Below, piece by piece: positions 1 to 4,831 of a stretch of DNA of 6,950 nt. Position 1 is the first letter of the stretch, and each line of letters opens with the position of its first letter. Both the position numbers and the translations under genes were made by a program. The notes under the pieces are model-generated. The model saw nothing but the letters and a program-made list of their open reading frames with translations, was not told the DNA's origin and made no database searches. The DNA is from an uncultured Bacilli bacterium (lineage in GTDB: Bacteria; Bacillota_I; Bacilli_A; RF39; UBA660), in the NCBI GenBank assembly GCA_947627805.1, contig CANQXB010000049.1, positions 1 through 6,950 on the forward strand, given 5' to 3'.

Positions 1-6
1 CATCAT
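1..6 (-). CDS. Start of a leftward gene, truncated by the window edge
   Basis: Read on the minus strand, two consecutive ATG codons lie at 6-4 and 3-1. An AGGTGG ribosome binding site lies at 16-21, nine bases upstream of the first ATG, and an extended -10 promoter lies just above it. Only two codons are visible, so no product can be named. The same AGGTGG type of site precedes the rightward gene that starts at 141, which supports a divergent pair. Confidence 0.4.
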
Positions 7-9
7 ATT

Positions 10-49
10 AATCAACCACCTTTTCTATATTATATCAAATTGGTTGATT
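10..49. repeat. Inverted repeat flanking the leftward -10 box (possible operator)
   Basis: AATCAACCA (10-18) and TGGTTGATT (41-49) form a perfect 9-bp inverted repeat centred on the minus-strand TATAAT. Only the left half lies downstream of the predicted start, so an RNA hairpin is unlikely and a DNA operator is the better reading. The right half is also close to the + strand promoter at 94-122, so one regulator could act on both. No cognate regulator is visible here. Confidence 0.35.
29..37 (-). promoter_or_regulatory. Extended -10 promoter for the leftward gene
   Basis: The minus strand reads TGATATAAT, a perfect -10 hexamer (29-34) preceded by the TGn extension. The -35 region is poor, as is usual for extended -10 promoters. 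The predicted transcript start, near 22, falls almost at the AGGTGG ribosome binding site, so the leader would be very short. Confidence 0.5.
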
Positions 50-62
50 GCGAAAAATTTTC

Positions 63-93
63 ACTCCTTAGAGCTGTAAAGGAGTTAATTTTT
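63..93 (+). terminator. Hairpin with T-tract between divergent promoters
   Basis: ACTCCTT (63-69) pairs with AAGGAGT (79-85) across a nine-base loop, followed by TAA and a T-run up to 95. It looks like an intrinsic terminator on the + strand, yet the visible neighbour on the left is divergent, so there is no obvious transcript for it to end. It may stop antisense transcription through the leftward gene, or it may be a binding site. Confidence 0.3.
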
Positions 94-122
94 TTGACTT
101 AAAATTTAATTTATAGTAAAAT
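94..122 (+). promoter_or_regulatory. Promoter of the thioredoxin-like gene
   Basis: TTGACT (94-99) and TAAAAT (117-122) are separated by 17 bases, a good vegetative sigma-factor match. Transcription would begin near 129, at the first base of the AGGTGG ribosome binding site (129-134), leaving a leader of about a dozen bases. Confidence 0.6.
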
Positions 123-140
123 TACTTTAGGTGGTAAATA

Positions 141-824
141 ATGGACAGTCATAATAAAAAAGTCTTATATCTTGTTATGGTCCTTACTATTATGGTTTTA
201 ATTGTTGGCATTTCTTCTTTAGTTAAAAATAAAACTCATTCCTTTTCCGATGCCTATATTTTTCGTCAAGAATTTATGAGTTATAATGATAAAATAGATG
301 AATTTGCTAGTGAATATTTAGATGTTGTTATCAGTTTAGATAATACGGTTAATTATATTGATATTAACGAAGCTATTGATTTATTAACAAATAAAAGTGG
401 GGTAATTTTATTTGGAAGTGCTACAAATGAAAATTGTCGTTATATTATAAATCCTTTATTAGAAGTAGCTAAAGAAAAAAATGAACCTATTTATTATTTA
501 GATTTAAAAGATTTAACTTCCGTATATAAAATAGAAGATAATAATATAATTAAAGAAAAAGACGGCGATGCTTCTTATTCACAACTTTTAAATATTTTAG
601 ATGCTTATTTAGATGAATTAGAATTATATGCTAGTGATGGCACAATATATAAAACAGCGGAAAAGAAAATAGATATTCCAACTGTTGTGGCTTTTAATAA
701 TGGGAAAGTTACTTCCTTTTATAAAGAAGGAAATCCAAGTGTTTCGGAAAGTAATTTAAAAACTATCTTTGAAACTTTGATTAGAAGTAAAAATGATCAG
801 GAATGTGCAAGAAATGGCTGTTAA
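141..824 (+). CDS. Membrane-anchored thioredoxin-fold protein with degenerate active site
   Basis: This 227-residue protein has a short lysine-containing N-terminus, one membrane helix at about 8-27 and an extracellular domain. Residues 87-110 (strand, FGSATNENC, then a helix ending LLEVA) occupy the place of the thioredoxin CxxC motif, and IPTVV (179-183) is the cis-proline loop with Pro180. The usual CxxC reads NENC (96-99): the first, nucleophilic cysteine is Asn96 and only Cys99 remains. The fold resembles the bacteriocin-transport accessory branch of the thioredoxin family. With one cysteine, ordinary disulfide exchange is unlikely. The protein may bind partners, use the C-terminal cysteines Cys222 and Cys227, or be non-catalytic. 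AGGTGG at 129-134 supports this ATG. It is the first of four co-directional genes ending in scpB; a functional link to scpAB is not evident. Fold assignment is fairly secure, role unknown. Confidence 0.8.
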   Translation: MDSHNKKVLYLVMVLTIMVLIVGISSLVKNKTHSFSDAYIFRQEFMSYNDKIDEFASEYLDVVISLDNTVNYIDINEAIDLLTNKSGVILFGSATNENCRYIINPLLEVAKEKNEPIYYLDLKDLTSVYKIEDNNIIKEKDGDASYSQLLNILDAYLDELELYASDGTIYKTAEKKIDIPTVVAFNNGKVTSFYKEGNPSVSESNLKTIFETLIRSKNDQECARNGC

Positions 825-837
825 ATAATAAAATTTA

Positions 838-846
838 TGATATAAT
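838..846 (+). promoter_or_regulatory. Extended -10 promoter upstream of the second gene
   Basis: TGATATAAT is identical to the extended -10 of the leftward gene at the window start. The -35 region (CTGTTA, 818-823) overlaps the end of the preceding gene and is weak. The start site would be near 853, about 20 bases before the ATG. It may give scpAB expression independent of the first gene. Confidence 0.5.
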
Positions 847-873
847 TAATAAAGATAATAAGGGCGTGATTTT

Positions 874-1806
874 ATGGCTAAAAAAAAGGGGACAGTTATT
901 CTAGAAGATGTGGAGTTAAAACCGCAAGTATTAGGCAAAGCATATCAAAAGAAAAGTAATTTAGGAAGAGTAATATTTATCTTTGTTCTTCTTATTTTAG
1001 CTGTTTTTTATATTAATGATATTTCGGTAATTATTAATAATTTACTAGGAAAGAAAAGTCCGAGTACAATAGTTAATCCCAATAGTGGTTCTACGGAAGA
1101 TAATCCTAAACCCAATCCCTCTTTAGAAAATGAAATCGAATATAATCTTTTTAATAGTGGTTTAGAAATAAAAAGTGATGCTTTAACCTTAAATAATTTT
1201 AAATATGAAAATAATACATTAACATTTGATGTTAATAATAGTACATCATCACCAATTAATTTTACTAATCGAAAATTTTTCTTAGAGACATATAATCAAG
1301 ATAAAACTTTAATTAATCGTTTTAAAGTAGATGTTACATCTATCTTAGGTAATAATAAAGAAAGTTTTTCGTTTAATACCGCTAATATTTTCTATTATGT
1401 AGCTTTTGTCGAAAAATCCACTAAAGATTACCCCGAATATGCTTTAAGCGATAGCGAACATGGAATTGGGGATATTACTTGTAAAATGGGCGATGATACT
1501 TATGTTTATTCATTTGAAAAAAATGCCTTAGTAAGAATAAATCATACGATATCTAATAGTAATTTAAGTGATGCTAATTATTTTAATAAATATAACGAAG
1601 TGCAAACTTTAGTGAATGATTATAAAAGTATGGAAGGAATAACGGCAACCTTTAATGGAACCCAAAATGGTTATAGTGCTGTTATTGCTCTTGATCTTTC
1701 GAAAGCCGATTTAAGTAAAGTTAATAATAAATATTATTATTCTTTTAATGAAGAAGCAAAAGTAGTTAATTTTGAAATGACAACTTATGGTTTTACTTGT
1801 AGTTAG
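874..1806 (+). CDS. Anchored extracytoplasmic protein with probable YehR-like (DUF1307) C-terminal domain
   Basis: The 310 residues comprise a basic cytoplasmic N-terminus (about 1-31), one membrane helix (about 32-48), a low-complexity Ser/Asn/Pro/Glu spacer (about 60-88) and two extracellular domains. The first (about 90-182) is rich in beta strands, resembling an Ig-like or FxLYD-type sandwich. The second (about 200-310) has the layout of YehR/DUF1307 lipoproteins: a strand pair, a helix such as NEVQTLVNDYKSMEG, an ATF strand, a segment ALDLSKADLSKV, and a closing strand GFTC. Cys203 and Cys309 bracket this domain and could form a disulfide. YehR-like domains have no established enzymatic role, so the function is unknown. 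A modest AGGG site (861-864) precedes the ATG. Its stop codon overlaps the scpA ribosome binding site, so it is probably translated in one operon with scpAB. Domain assignment is by eye. Confidence 0.75.
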   Translation: MAKKKGTVILEDVELKPQVLGKAYQKKSNLGRVIFIFVLLILAVFYINDISVIINNLLGKKSPSTIVNPNSGSTEDNPKPNPSLENEIEYNLFNSGLEIKSDALTLNNFKYENNTLTFDVNNSTSSPINFTNRKFFLETYNQDKTLINRFKVDVTSILGNNKESFSFNTANIFYYVAFVEKSTKDYPEYALSDSEHGIGDITCKMGDDTYVYSFEKNALVRINHTISNSNLSDANYFNKYNEVQTLVNDYKSMEGITATFNGTQNGYSAVIALDLSKADLSKVNNKYYYSFNEEAKVVNFEMTTYGFTCS

Positions 1807-1816
1807 GGTGGTTTAA

Positions 1817-2539
1817 ATGAATTTACAACTAGAAGATTTTGAAGGGCCTTTTGATTTACTTTTACATTTAGTAAGAGTATCAAAAATGGACATATATACT
1901 ATAAATATAAAAGAAGTAATTGCGCAATATTTAGATTTTATTCGAAGTATTCCCAAAGAAGATTTAGATTCTTCATCCGAATATTTAGTAATGGCTTCGG
2001 AACTCGTACATTTAAAAAGTAAAATGTTAGTGAAAAAAAATGATGAAGAGGAAGAAGAAGTTACGGAATTTAATATTACGAGTGAAGAAGATTTAAGAGA
2101 AAAATTAATATCTTATGAAAAATATAAAAATATGAGTGCTACATTTAGAGATTTAGAAGAAAATAGATTAGATTATTATACTAAAGTACCTGAAAATTTA
2201 AGAGACTATATGGATGAAGATGAAAAGGTAGTTAATAGTGATGTATCTTTAAATGAGTTATTAAATGCTTTTTTAGAAATGCAAAAAAGGGTTAATTTAG
2301 AAAAACCAATAACGACTAAAGTAATGCAAAAAGAATATAGTGTTAAAGAAAGAATAAAAGAAATAAGAAGTCTCTTAAAAATAAAAAAAAGAGTGGAGTT
2401 TACGGAACTTTTTGAAGAATTTACTAAACAAAATATTGTAGTTACTTTTTTATCACTTTTAGATATGAGTAAAAATAAAGAAATTACTTTGAAACAAGAT
2501 AAAATATTTAGTACAATATTAGTAGAAAGTGTGGCTTAA
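1817..2539 (+). CDS. scpA: Segregation and condensation protein A
   Basis: ScpA is the kleisin subunit that bridges the heads of the SMC dimer and, with ScpB, forms the bacterial condensin that organises and separates newly replicated origins. The N-terminus carries the family signature FEGPFDLLLHL (8-18), followed by the helical SMC-neck-binding region with SEYLVMASELVHLKSKML (54-71). An acidic linker (76-90) leads to the middle region that ScpB wraps, and the C-terminal winged-helix segment (about 175-235, KKRVEFTELFEEF at 190-202) contacts the SMC head. The length of 240 residues is normal. AGGGTGG (1805-1811) lies five bases before the ATG and overlaps the stop of the upstream gene. The stop TAA is one base from the scpB ATG, so the two partners are probably translationally coupled and made in fixed ratio. 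smc itself is not in the window. Confidence 0.97.
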   Translation: MNLQLEDFEGPFDLLLHLVRVSKMDIYTINIKEVIAQYLDFIRSIPKEDLDSSSEYLVMASELVHLKSKMLVKKNDEEEEEVTEFNITSEEDLREKLISYEKYKNMSATFRDLEENRLDYYTKVPENLRDYMDEDEKVVNSDVSLNELLNAFLEMQKRVNLEKPITTKVMQKEYSVKERIKEIRSLLKIKKRVEFTELFEEFTKQNIVVTFLSLLDMSKNKEITLKQDKIFSTILVESVA

Positions 2540-2540
2540 A

Positions 2541-3086
2541 ATGAATTTAGTTGGAGTTTTGGAAGGTTTATTATTTGTCATGGGTGATGAAGGCGTTACA
2601 TTAACAGATATTTGTAATACTTTAAATATAGATGAAGTAAAAGCTAAAGAATTATTAACCGAATTAAAAAAAGAATATGAAAAAGAAGAAAGAGGCATAA
2701 GAATAAGTTATTTAGGAGATGCTTTTAAATTAACTACTAAGAAAGAGCATAAAGAATATTATCAAAAATTAATTAAAGAAAGAAATGAAATTCTTTCTCA
2801 AGCCCAATTAGAAGTTTTAGCTATTATTGCTTATAATGAACCAATAACCCGAATTGAAATAGATGAAATAAGAGGCATAAGTAGTACTTATGTTATTAAA
2901 AAATTATTAAGTAAAGATTTAATAAAAGTTGTTGGTAAAAGTGATTTACCCGGTAAACCTAATTTATATAAAACCACGAAAACTTTCTTAGATTGTTTTG
3001 GACTAGCCTCGATTAATGATTTACCAGAATTAGAAAAAGAAGAGATTGAAGAAGATATTCCTTTATTTAAACAAAAGAATATCTAG
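2541..3086 (+). CDS. scpB: Segregation and condensation protein B
   Basis: ScpB is the winged-helix (kite) partner that dimerises on the ScpA linker and regulates SMC head engagement. Two winged-helix domains are visible. The first (about 3-75) includes LEGLLFVMGDEG (7-18). The second (about 85-155) includes LSQAQLEVLAIIAYNEPITR (85-104), EIRGISSTYVIKKLL (109-123) and the near-invariant GKPNLYKTTKTFLDCFGL (138-155). The acidic tail is typical. I place the start at the ATG at 2541, one base after the scpA stop, giving 181 residues and the usual N-terminus. An in-frame GTG at 2529 would add MWLK and overlap scpA; that is possible but unlike the family. There is no strong Shine-Dalgarno site, only GTGTGG at 2529-2534, which fits translational coupling to scpA. 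Confidence 0.96.
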   Translation: MNLVGVLEGLLFVMGDEGVTLTDICNTLNIDEVKAKELLTELKKEYEKEERGIRISYLGDAFKLTTKKEHKEYYQKLIKERNEILSQAQLEVLAIIAYNEPITRIEIDEIRGISSTYVIKKLLSKDLIKVVGKSDLPGKPNLYKTTKTFLDCFGLASINDLPELEKEEIEEDIPLFKQKNI

Positions 3087-3094
3087 AAGATATT
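3078..3094 (+). other. Small hairpin over the scpB stop codon
   Basis: AATATCT (3078-3084) pairs with AGATATT (3088-3094) around the trinucleotide AGA. The stop TAG (3084-3086) sits at the apex. No T-run follows, so efficient termination is doubtful; it may slow or protect the scpB mRNA end just before the tRNA promoter. Confidence 0.3.
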
Positions 3095-3103
3095 AGGGAT
3101 TTA

Positions 3104-3112
3104 TGCTATAAT
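3104..3112 (+). promoter_or_regulatory. Extended -10 promoter of tRNA-Leu
   Basis: TGCTATAAT is a perfect TATAAT (3107-3112) with TGn extension. The sequence 17 bases upstream (TAGAAG, 3084-3089) is a weak -35 that overlaps the scpB stop codon. Transcription would start near 3119, four bases before the mature tRNA. Confidence 0.55.
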
Positions 3113-3122
3113 ATCTTTACTT

Positions 3123-3210
3123 GCTCGTATGGCGAAATTGGTAGACGCGATAGACTCAAAATCTATTTTCCTTTAAAGAAGTCTCGGTTCAAGTCCGAGT
3201 ACGAGCACCA
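3123..3210 (+). tRNA. tRNA-Leu (anticodon CAA)
   Basis: An 88-base class II tRNA that decodes UUG. The acceptor stem GCTCGTA (3123-3129) pairs perfectly with TACGAGC (3200-3206), followed by discriminator A3207 and an encoded CCA (3208-3210). The anticodon stem ATAGA/TCTAT (3150-3154, 3162-3166) closes the loop CTCAAAA with anticodon CAA at 3157-3159. The T arm CTCGG/CCGAG (3183-3187, 3195-3199) holds TTCAAGT. The long variable arm (3167-3182) is the leucine/serine class II feature. The D-arm segment GGCGAAATTGGTAGACGC is typical of bacterial tRNA-Leu. It appears to be a single-tRNA unit with its own promoter. Confidence 0.97.
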
Positions 3211-3213
3211 TAA

Positions 3214-3258
3214 TTGATATTAAACTTGGACTTATATAGTTCGAGTTTTAATATTCAA
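3214..3258 (+). other. Long imperfect hairpin just 3' of the tRNA
   Basis: About 18 pairs join 3214-3231 to 3239-3258 around a seven-base loop (TTATATA), with a bulged T3246 and several G-T wobbles near the apex. Wobbles suggest selection as RNA, which fits a 3' processing or termination structure for the tRNA transcript. There is no clean T-run after it, so it is not a standard intrinsic terminator. Confidence 0.4.
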
Positions 3259-3271
3259 TAATTTATGATAA

Positions 3272-3436
3272 ACTTATTTTAGAAATTATGGGGAAAAATT
3301 AAATAATGCCAATTTCAAAGGTGGCAAATTTACGGCCTTTAAATCTTTAATAGTTAAAAATAGAAAATGGCTTGATAAAGAAAATATAAGAAAACTAAAA
3401 ATCACAAAAATATTGAAGGAGGAAAAATGGAAATAA
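3272..3436 (+). pseudogene. Possible C-terminal remnant of a decayed gene
   Basis: A 54-codon open frame without any ATG, GTG or TTG start runs from just after a stop (3269-3271) to a TAA that overlaps the first codons of the acetyltransferase. Its translation (TYFRNYGEKLNN at the start, then FTAFKSLIVKNRKWL and KLKITKILKEEKW) reads like ordinary lysine-rich protein rather than random AT-rich sequence. The overlap with the next start codon is what a translationally coupled upstream gene would leave. I do not recognise the family. It could be the tail of a gene removed by a deletion beside the tRNA, or chance. Confidence 0.3.
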
Positions 3437-3879
3437 GAAAAGCTAAAATAGAAGATGCTCAAGAATTAAACTATTTACTTACTTTACTAATTCGTGATGA
3501 AGGAAAGTATGATAAAAATATTGATATGAATTTTGAAGTTACAAATATGTATGAAAATTATATTGATGATGATAAAAGAATAATTTTAGTGGCTTTAATA
3601 GATAAGCAAATAATTGGTTATATATATGGCTTTATAAAAGAGAAGGATGAGACATGTGTTAATGATATTGGCATTTTAGATGCTCTTTATGTAAGTGATG
3701 CTTACCGCAGAAAAGGGGTTGCCGATGCTTTAATAGAAGAATTTAAAAAGTGGGCTATCAAAAGACATTTAAAAGAAATTGAAGTTAATGTTTTAGTGGC
3801 CAATACTAAAGCTCATAATTTATATTTAAAAAATAATTTTTTACCTGTAAAAGAAACAATGAAATGTATTATAGGCTAG
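3427..3879 (+). CDS. GNAT-family N-acetyltransferase
   Basis: This 150-residue protein has the complete Gcn5-related acetyltransferase fold, which moves an acetyl group from acetyl-CoA to an amine. The N-terminus MEIRKAKIEDAQEL is the usual first strand and helix. Residues 53-70 (ILVALIDKQIIGYIYGFI) form the central strands. Motif A (85-107) has LDALYVSDAYRRKGVADALI with R94-x-x-G97-x-A99 for pyrophosphate binding. Motif B (121-138) has NVLVANTKAHNLYLKNNF with Asn126 and Tyr133 at the usual cofactor and general-acid positions. The length matches single-domain members. The substrate cannot be told from sequence. AAGGAGG (3416-3422) lies four bases before the ATG, a slightly short spacing. It follows a possible gene remnant and precedes a small Gly/Tyr-rich protein, with no obvious shared role. 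Confidence 0.93.
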   Translation: MEIRKAKIEDAQELNYLLTLLIRDEGKYDKNIDMNFEVTNMYENYIDDDKRIILVALIDKQIIGYIYGFIKEKDETCVNDIGILDALYVSDAYRRKGVADALIEEFKKWAIKRHLKEIEVNVLVANTKAHNLYLKNNFLPVKETMKCIIG

Positions 3880-3906
3880 TATAATATTTTAAAAAAAATA
3901 TTATAC
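3879..3906 (+). repeat. Perfect 12-bp AT-only palindrome between genes
   Basis: GTATAATATTTT (3879-3890) pairs perfectly with AAAATATTATAC (3895-3906) around AAAA. The first G is the last base of the GNAT stop codon. There is no GC core or following T-run, so termination would be weak. The TATAAT inside the left arm (3880-3885) could be a -10 box for the next gene, although no good -35 accompanies it. Confidence 0.4.
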
Positions 3907-3933
3907 ATAATATACAATTGAAAGGAAGATATT

Positions 3934-4161
3934 ATGTATAATAGACCTCTTAATTATTATCCTAATAATTTTAATAATGAAAGATTTATTGTGCCATTTC
4001 TGGGAGGGGCGCTTTTGGGTGGAGCAGCTGTTGGCTTAACAAGACCTAGACCAATTTATAATGTGGCTCCATATCCTAATGGTGGCCAAGGTTTTAATCC
4101 TAACTACCCTTATGGTAATTTTAGTTATAATTATTATTACCCACCATTTAGACCATATTAG
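3934..4161 (+). CDS. Small Gly/Tyr/Pro/Asn-rich protein
   Basis: A 75-residue protein with three parts: a Tyr/Asn/Pro-rich start (1-16), a glycine-rich hydrophobic stretch (18-35, FIVPFLGGALLGGAAVGL) and a Tyr/Asn/Pro/Gly tail ending YYYPPFRPY. It has no cysteine or charged cluster and only four arginines and one glutamate. Such compositions occur in small spore-coat-like and cell-surface proteins of Bacillota, where the glycine-rich segment can sit in or on a membrane, but no specific family is recognised and no role is claimed. AAAGGAAG (3921-3928) supports the ATG. A strong terminator begins on its stop codon, so it is the last gene of its transcript, perhaps shared with the acetyltransferase upstream. 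Confidence 0.75.
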   Translation: MYNRPLNYYPNNFNNERFIVPFLGGALLGGAAVGLTRPRPIYNVAPYPNGGQGFNPNYPYGNFSYNYYYPPFRPY

Positions 4162-4183
4162 AAGATGTAAGTCTTCTTTTTTT
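4161..4183 (+). terminator. Intrinsic terminator of the small Tyr-rich gene
   Basis: GAAGAT (4161-4166) pairs with GTCTTC (4171-4176) around GTAA, closed by a T-G wobble, and is followed directly by seven T residues (4177-4183). The first G of the stem is the last base of the TAG stop codon. Confidence 0.8.
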
Positions 4184-4232
4184 ATTGAAAATTAAATGTT
4201 TTAACCAATATTAGATAATATTCGCCAAAATA

Positions 4233-4247
4233 TGACAAATGTTGTCA
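4233..4247. promoter_or_regulatory. Palindromic site upstream of the candidate toxin promoter
   Basis: TGACAAATGTTGTCA is a perfect 6-bp inverted repeat with a three-base centre. It ends 11 bases before the -35 box at 4259, a position suited to an activator or repressor. The rest of 4184-4258 is AT-rich and shows nothing else that I can support. Confidence 0.35.
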
Positions 4248-4258
4248 AAATTTCCCCA

Positions 4259-4287
4259 TAGACTTTTTATTATCTTGTAATTAAAAT
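4259..4287 (+). promoter_or_regulatory. Promoter of the structured RNA / small hydrophobic ORF
   Basis: TAGACT (4259-4264, four of six consensus bases) and TAAAAT (4282-4287) are spaced by 17. The predicted start near 4294-4296 coincides with the first base of the arm that pairs with the 3' end of the element, which supports a discrete RNA beginning there. Confidence 0.5.
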
Positions 4288-4389
4288 AGATAACTGACGC
4301 AAGAAAAGGGTGTTGTCTAAACATTTCGTTTTTTTCTATTCTTTCCTTTCTAGAAGGTAAAGTAATAAAAAGAAATGATGTGAAGGCCT

Positions 4390-4482
4390 ATGAGGAATAA
4401 AACACTTATAAATGTTTTGCTCTTTATTGTTTTTATTCTTTTATTCCTTTTGGTTTTAAAAGAAATAAAAACACTACCATAA
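4390..4482 (+). CDS. 30-residue hydrophobic peptide, candidate type I toxin
   Basis: ATG to TAA encodes 30 residues: a short basic start (MRNKT), an almost unbroken hydrophobic helix of leucine, isoleucine, valine and phenylalanine at about 6-23, and a charged end (KEIKTLP). This is the profile of small membrane toxins such as Fst, TisB and the Ibs peptides, which depolarise membranes when overproduced; no sequence family is claimed. GTGAAGG (4380-4386) lies only three bases before the ATG, so translation may be weak and open only after refolding or processing of the leader. The antisense RNA predicted on the other strand covers the last codons, stop and 3' region. A caution: T-rich sequence yields hydrophobic codons by chance, so the ORF needs conservation or ribosome profiling to confirm it. 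Confidence 0.45.
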   Translation: MRNKTLINVLLFIVFILLFLLVLKEIKTLP

Positions 4483-4526
4483 AGGTAGCATAGACTTAAG
4501 ACAACGCTCTAATCTTGCGTTTTCTT
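4463..4526 (-). ncRNA. Candidate antisense antitoxin RNA
   Basis: A minus-strand promoter would start this RNA near 4526. Its 5' part forms AACGC/GCGTT (4521-4517 with 4507-4503) with a nine-base loop complementary to the loop of the sense RNA, suited to a kissing contact. At 4490-4472 it reads TGCTACC, TTTAT, GGTAGTG: a seven-pair hairpin whose two outer pairs are wobbles, followed by TTTTTATTTCTTTT, an intrinsic terminator. On the + strand those two pairs are C-A and A-C mismatches, so this hairpin belongs to the minus-strand RNA. The product of about 60 bases would cover the toxin stop codon and 3' region, as in bsrG/SR4 and txpA/RatA. Confidence 0.45.
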
Positions 4527-4532
4527 AATAAC

Positions 4533-4561
4533 ATTATACCCAAATTTATATAAAATTACAA
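4533..4561 (-). promoter_or_regulatory. Promoter of the candidate antisense RNA
   Basis: On the minus strand TTGTAA (4561-4556) and a perfect TATAAT (4538-4533) are separated by 17 bases. The start would fall near 4526, at the outer edge of the paired arm. It lies after the XRE terminator, so it is independent of that gene. By consensus match it is stronger than the opposing + strand promoter, as expected if an antisense antitoxin is in excess. Confidence 0.55.
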
Positions 4562-4575
4562 CTATTTAATTTTTT

Positions 4576-4615
4576 AAAAAGAAGATTTAATTGTTATTTT
4601 TTCTTAAATCTTCTT
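4576..4615 (-). terminator. Terminator overlapping the end of the XRE gene
   Basis: On the minus strand AAGAAGATTTAA (4615-4604) pairs perfectly with TTAAATCTTCTT (4590-4579) over 12 bases, with a 13-base loop, and runs into a T-tract at 4580-4576. The stem contains the last codons and stop codon of the regulator, so termination occurs without a separate 3' untranslated region. Confidence 0.6.
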
Positions 4616-4814
4616 CATCTTTTAAGCCTAAAATATAATCAGCCGAAACTCCTAAATATTTACAAATTTCTGGTAAATAAGTAATCGGCATGACATTAAC
4701 TCCTTTTTCATATCGGGCATATTGTTGTTGTAATATTCCTAAATGCTCAGCCATTTCTTTTTGAGTTATATTTTTACAATCTCTTACCCACTTAATTCTC
4801 TCATTATAGTACAT
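4587..4814 (-). CDS. Small XRE/HTH_3-family transcriptional regulator
   Basis: The 75-residue protein is essentially one lambda-repressor-like helix-turn-helix domain. IKWVRDCKNITQKEMAEHLG (7-26) covers helix 1, the TQKEMAEHLG positioning helix and the turn. ILQQQYARYEKG (27-38) is the recognition helix and the conserved Y-E-x-G close, and LPEICKYLGVSADYILGL (47-64) is the standard final two helices. There is no sensor or protease domain, so it probably acts as a dimer on a palindrome. GGTGA (4821-4825) lies six bases before the ATG. It is divergent from the surface-protein genes, and a 12-bp palindrome sits between the boxes of their promoter, so repression of those genes and of itself is the likely job. 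Its terminator separates it from the candidate antisense RNA promoter downstream. Confidence 0.92.
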   Translation of the reverse strand: MYYNERIKWVRDCKNITQKEMAEHLGILQQQYARYEKGVNVMPITYLPEICKYLGVSADYILGLKDEEDLRKNNN

Positions 4815-4831
4815 ATCAAATCACCATATTA

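Larger units (their letters stand above)
4296..4526 (+). ncRNA. Structured RNA with paired 5' and 3' ends, candidate type I toxin mRNA
   Basis: The 5' arm ACGCAAGA (4297-4304) pairs perfectly with TCTTGCGT (4513-4520). After an AA/AA internal loop, 4307-4318 pairs with 4499-4510 over 12 pairs, two of them G-T. Inside lie a hairpin at about 4329-4375, which also uses wobbles, a hairpin inside the ORF (4428-4443 with 4457-4473, one bulge), and the ORF at 4390-4482. The wobbles would become A-C mismatches on the other strand, so the large fold belongs to the + strand RNA. A local alternative, AACGC (4503-4507) with GCGTT (4517-4521), competes with the end-to-end pairing. End-to-end pairing that hides the ribosome binding site is known for type I toxin mRNAs such as hok and aapA1. 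A MITE or a 6S-like RNA are alternatives. The 3' end is inferred from TTTTCTT at 4520-4526. Confidence 0.45.

Noticed and set aside
2529..2540. GTG start for scpB at 2529
   Set aside because: It adds only MWLK, overlaps scpA and departs from the family N-terminus. The ATG at 2541, one base after the scpA stop, gives a standard protein.
3306..3351. Short ORF from the ATG at 3306 downstream of the tRNA
   Set aside because: It is only about 14 codons, has no ribosome binding site and no distinctive composition.
3879..3906. Strong terminator after the acetyltransferase
   Set aside because: The 12-bp stem is almost entirely A-T and no T-run follows on the + strand, so it was listed as a palindrome only.
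4474..4488. CTACC/GGTAG hairpin as the terminator of the + strand RNA
   Set aside because: On the + strand it is not followed by a T-run and its outer positions mismatch. On the minus strand the outer positions pair and a T-tract follows, so it was assigned to the antisense RNA.
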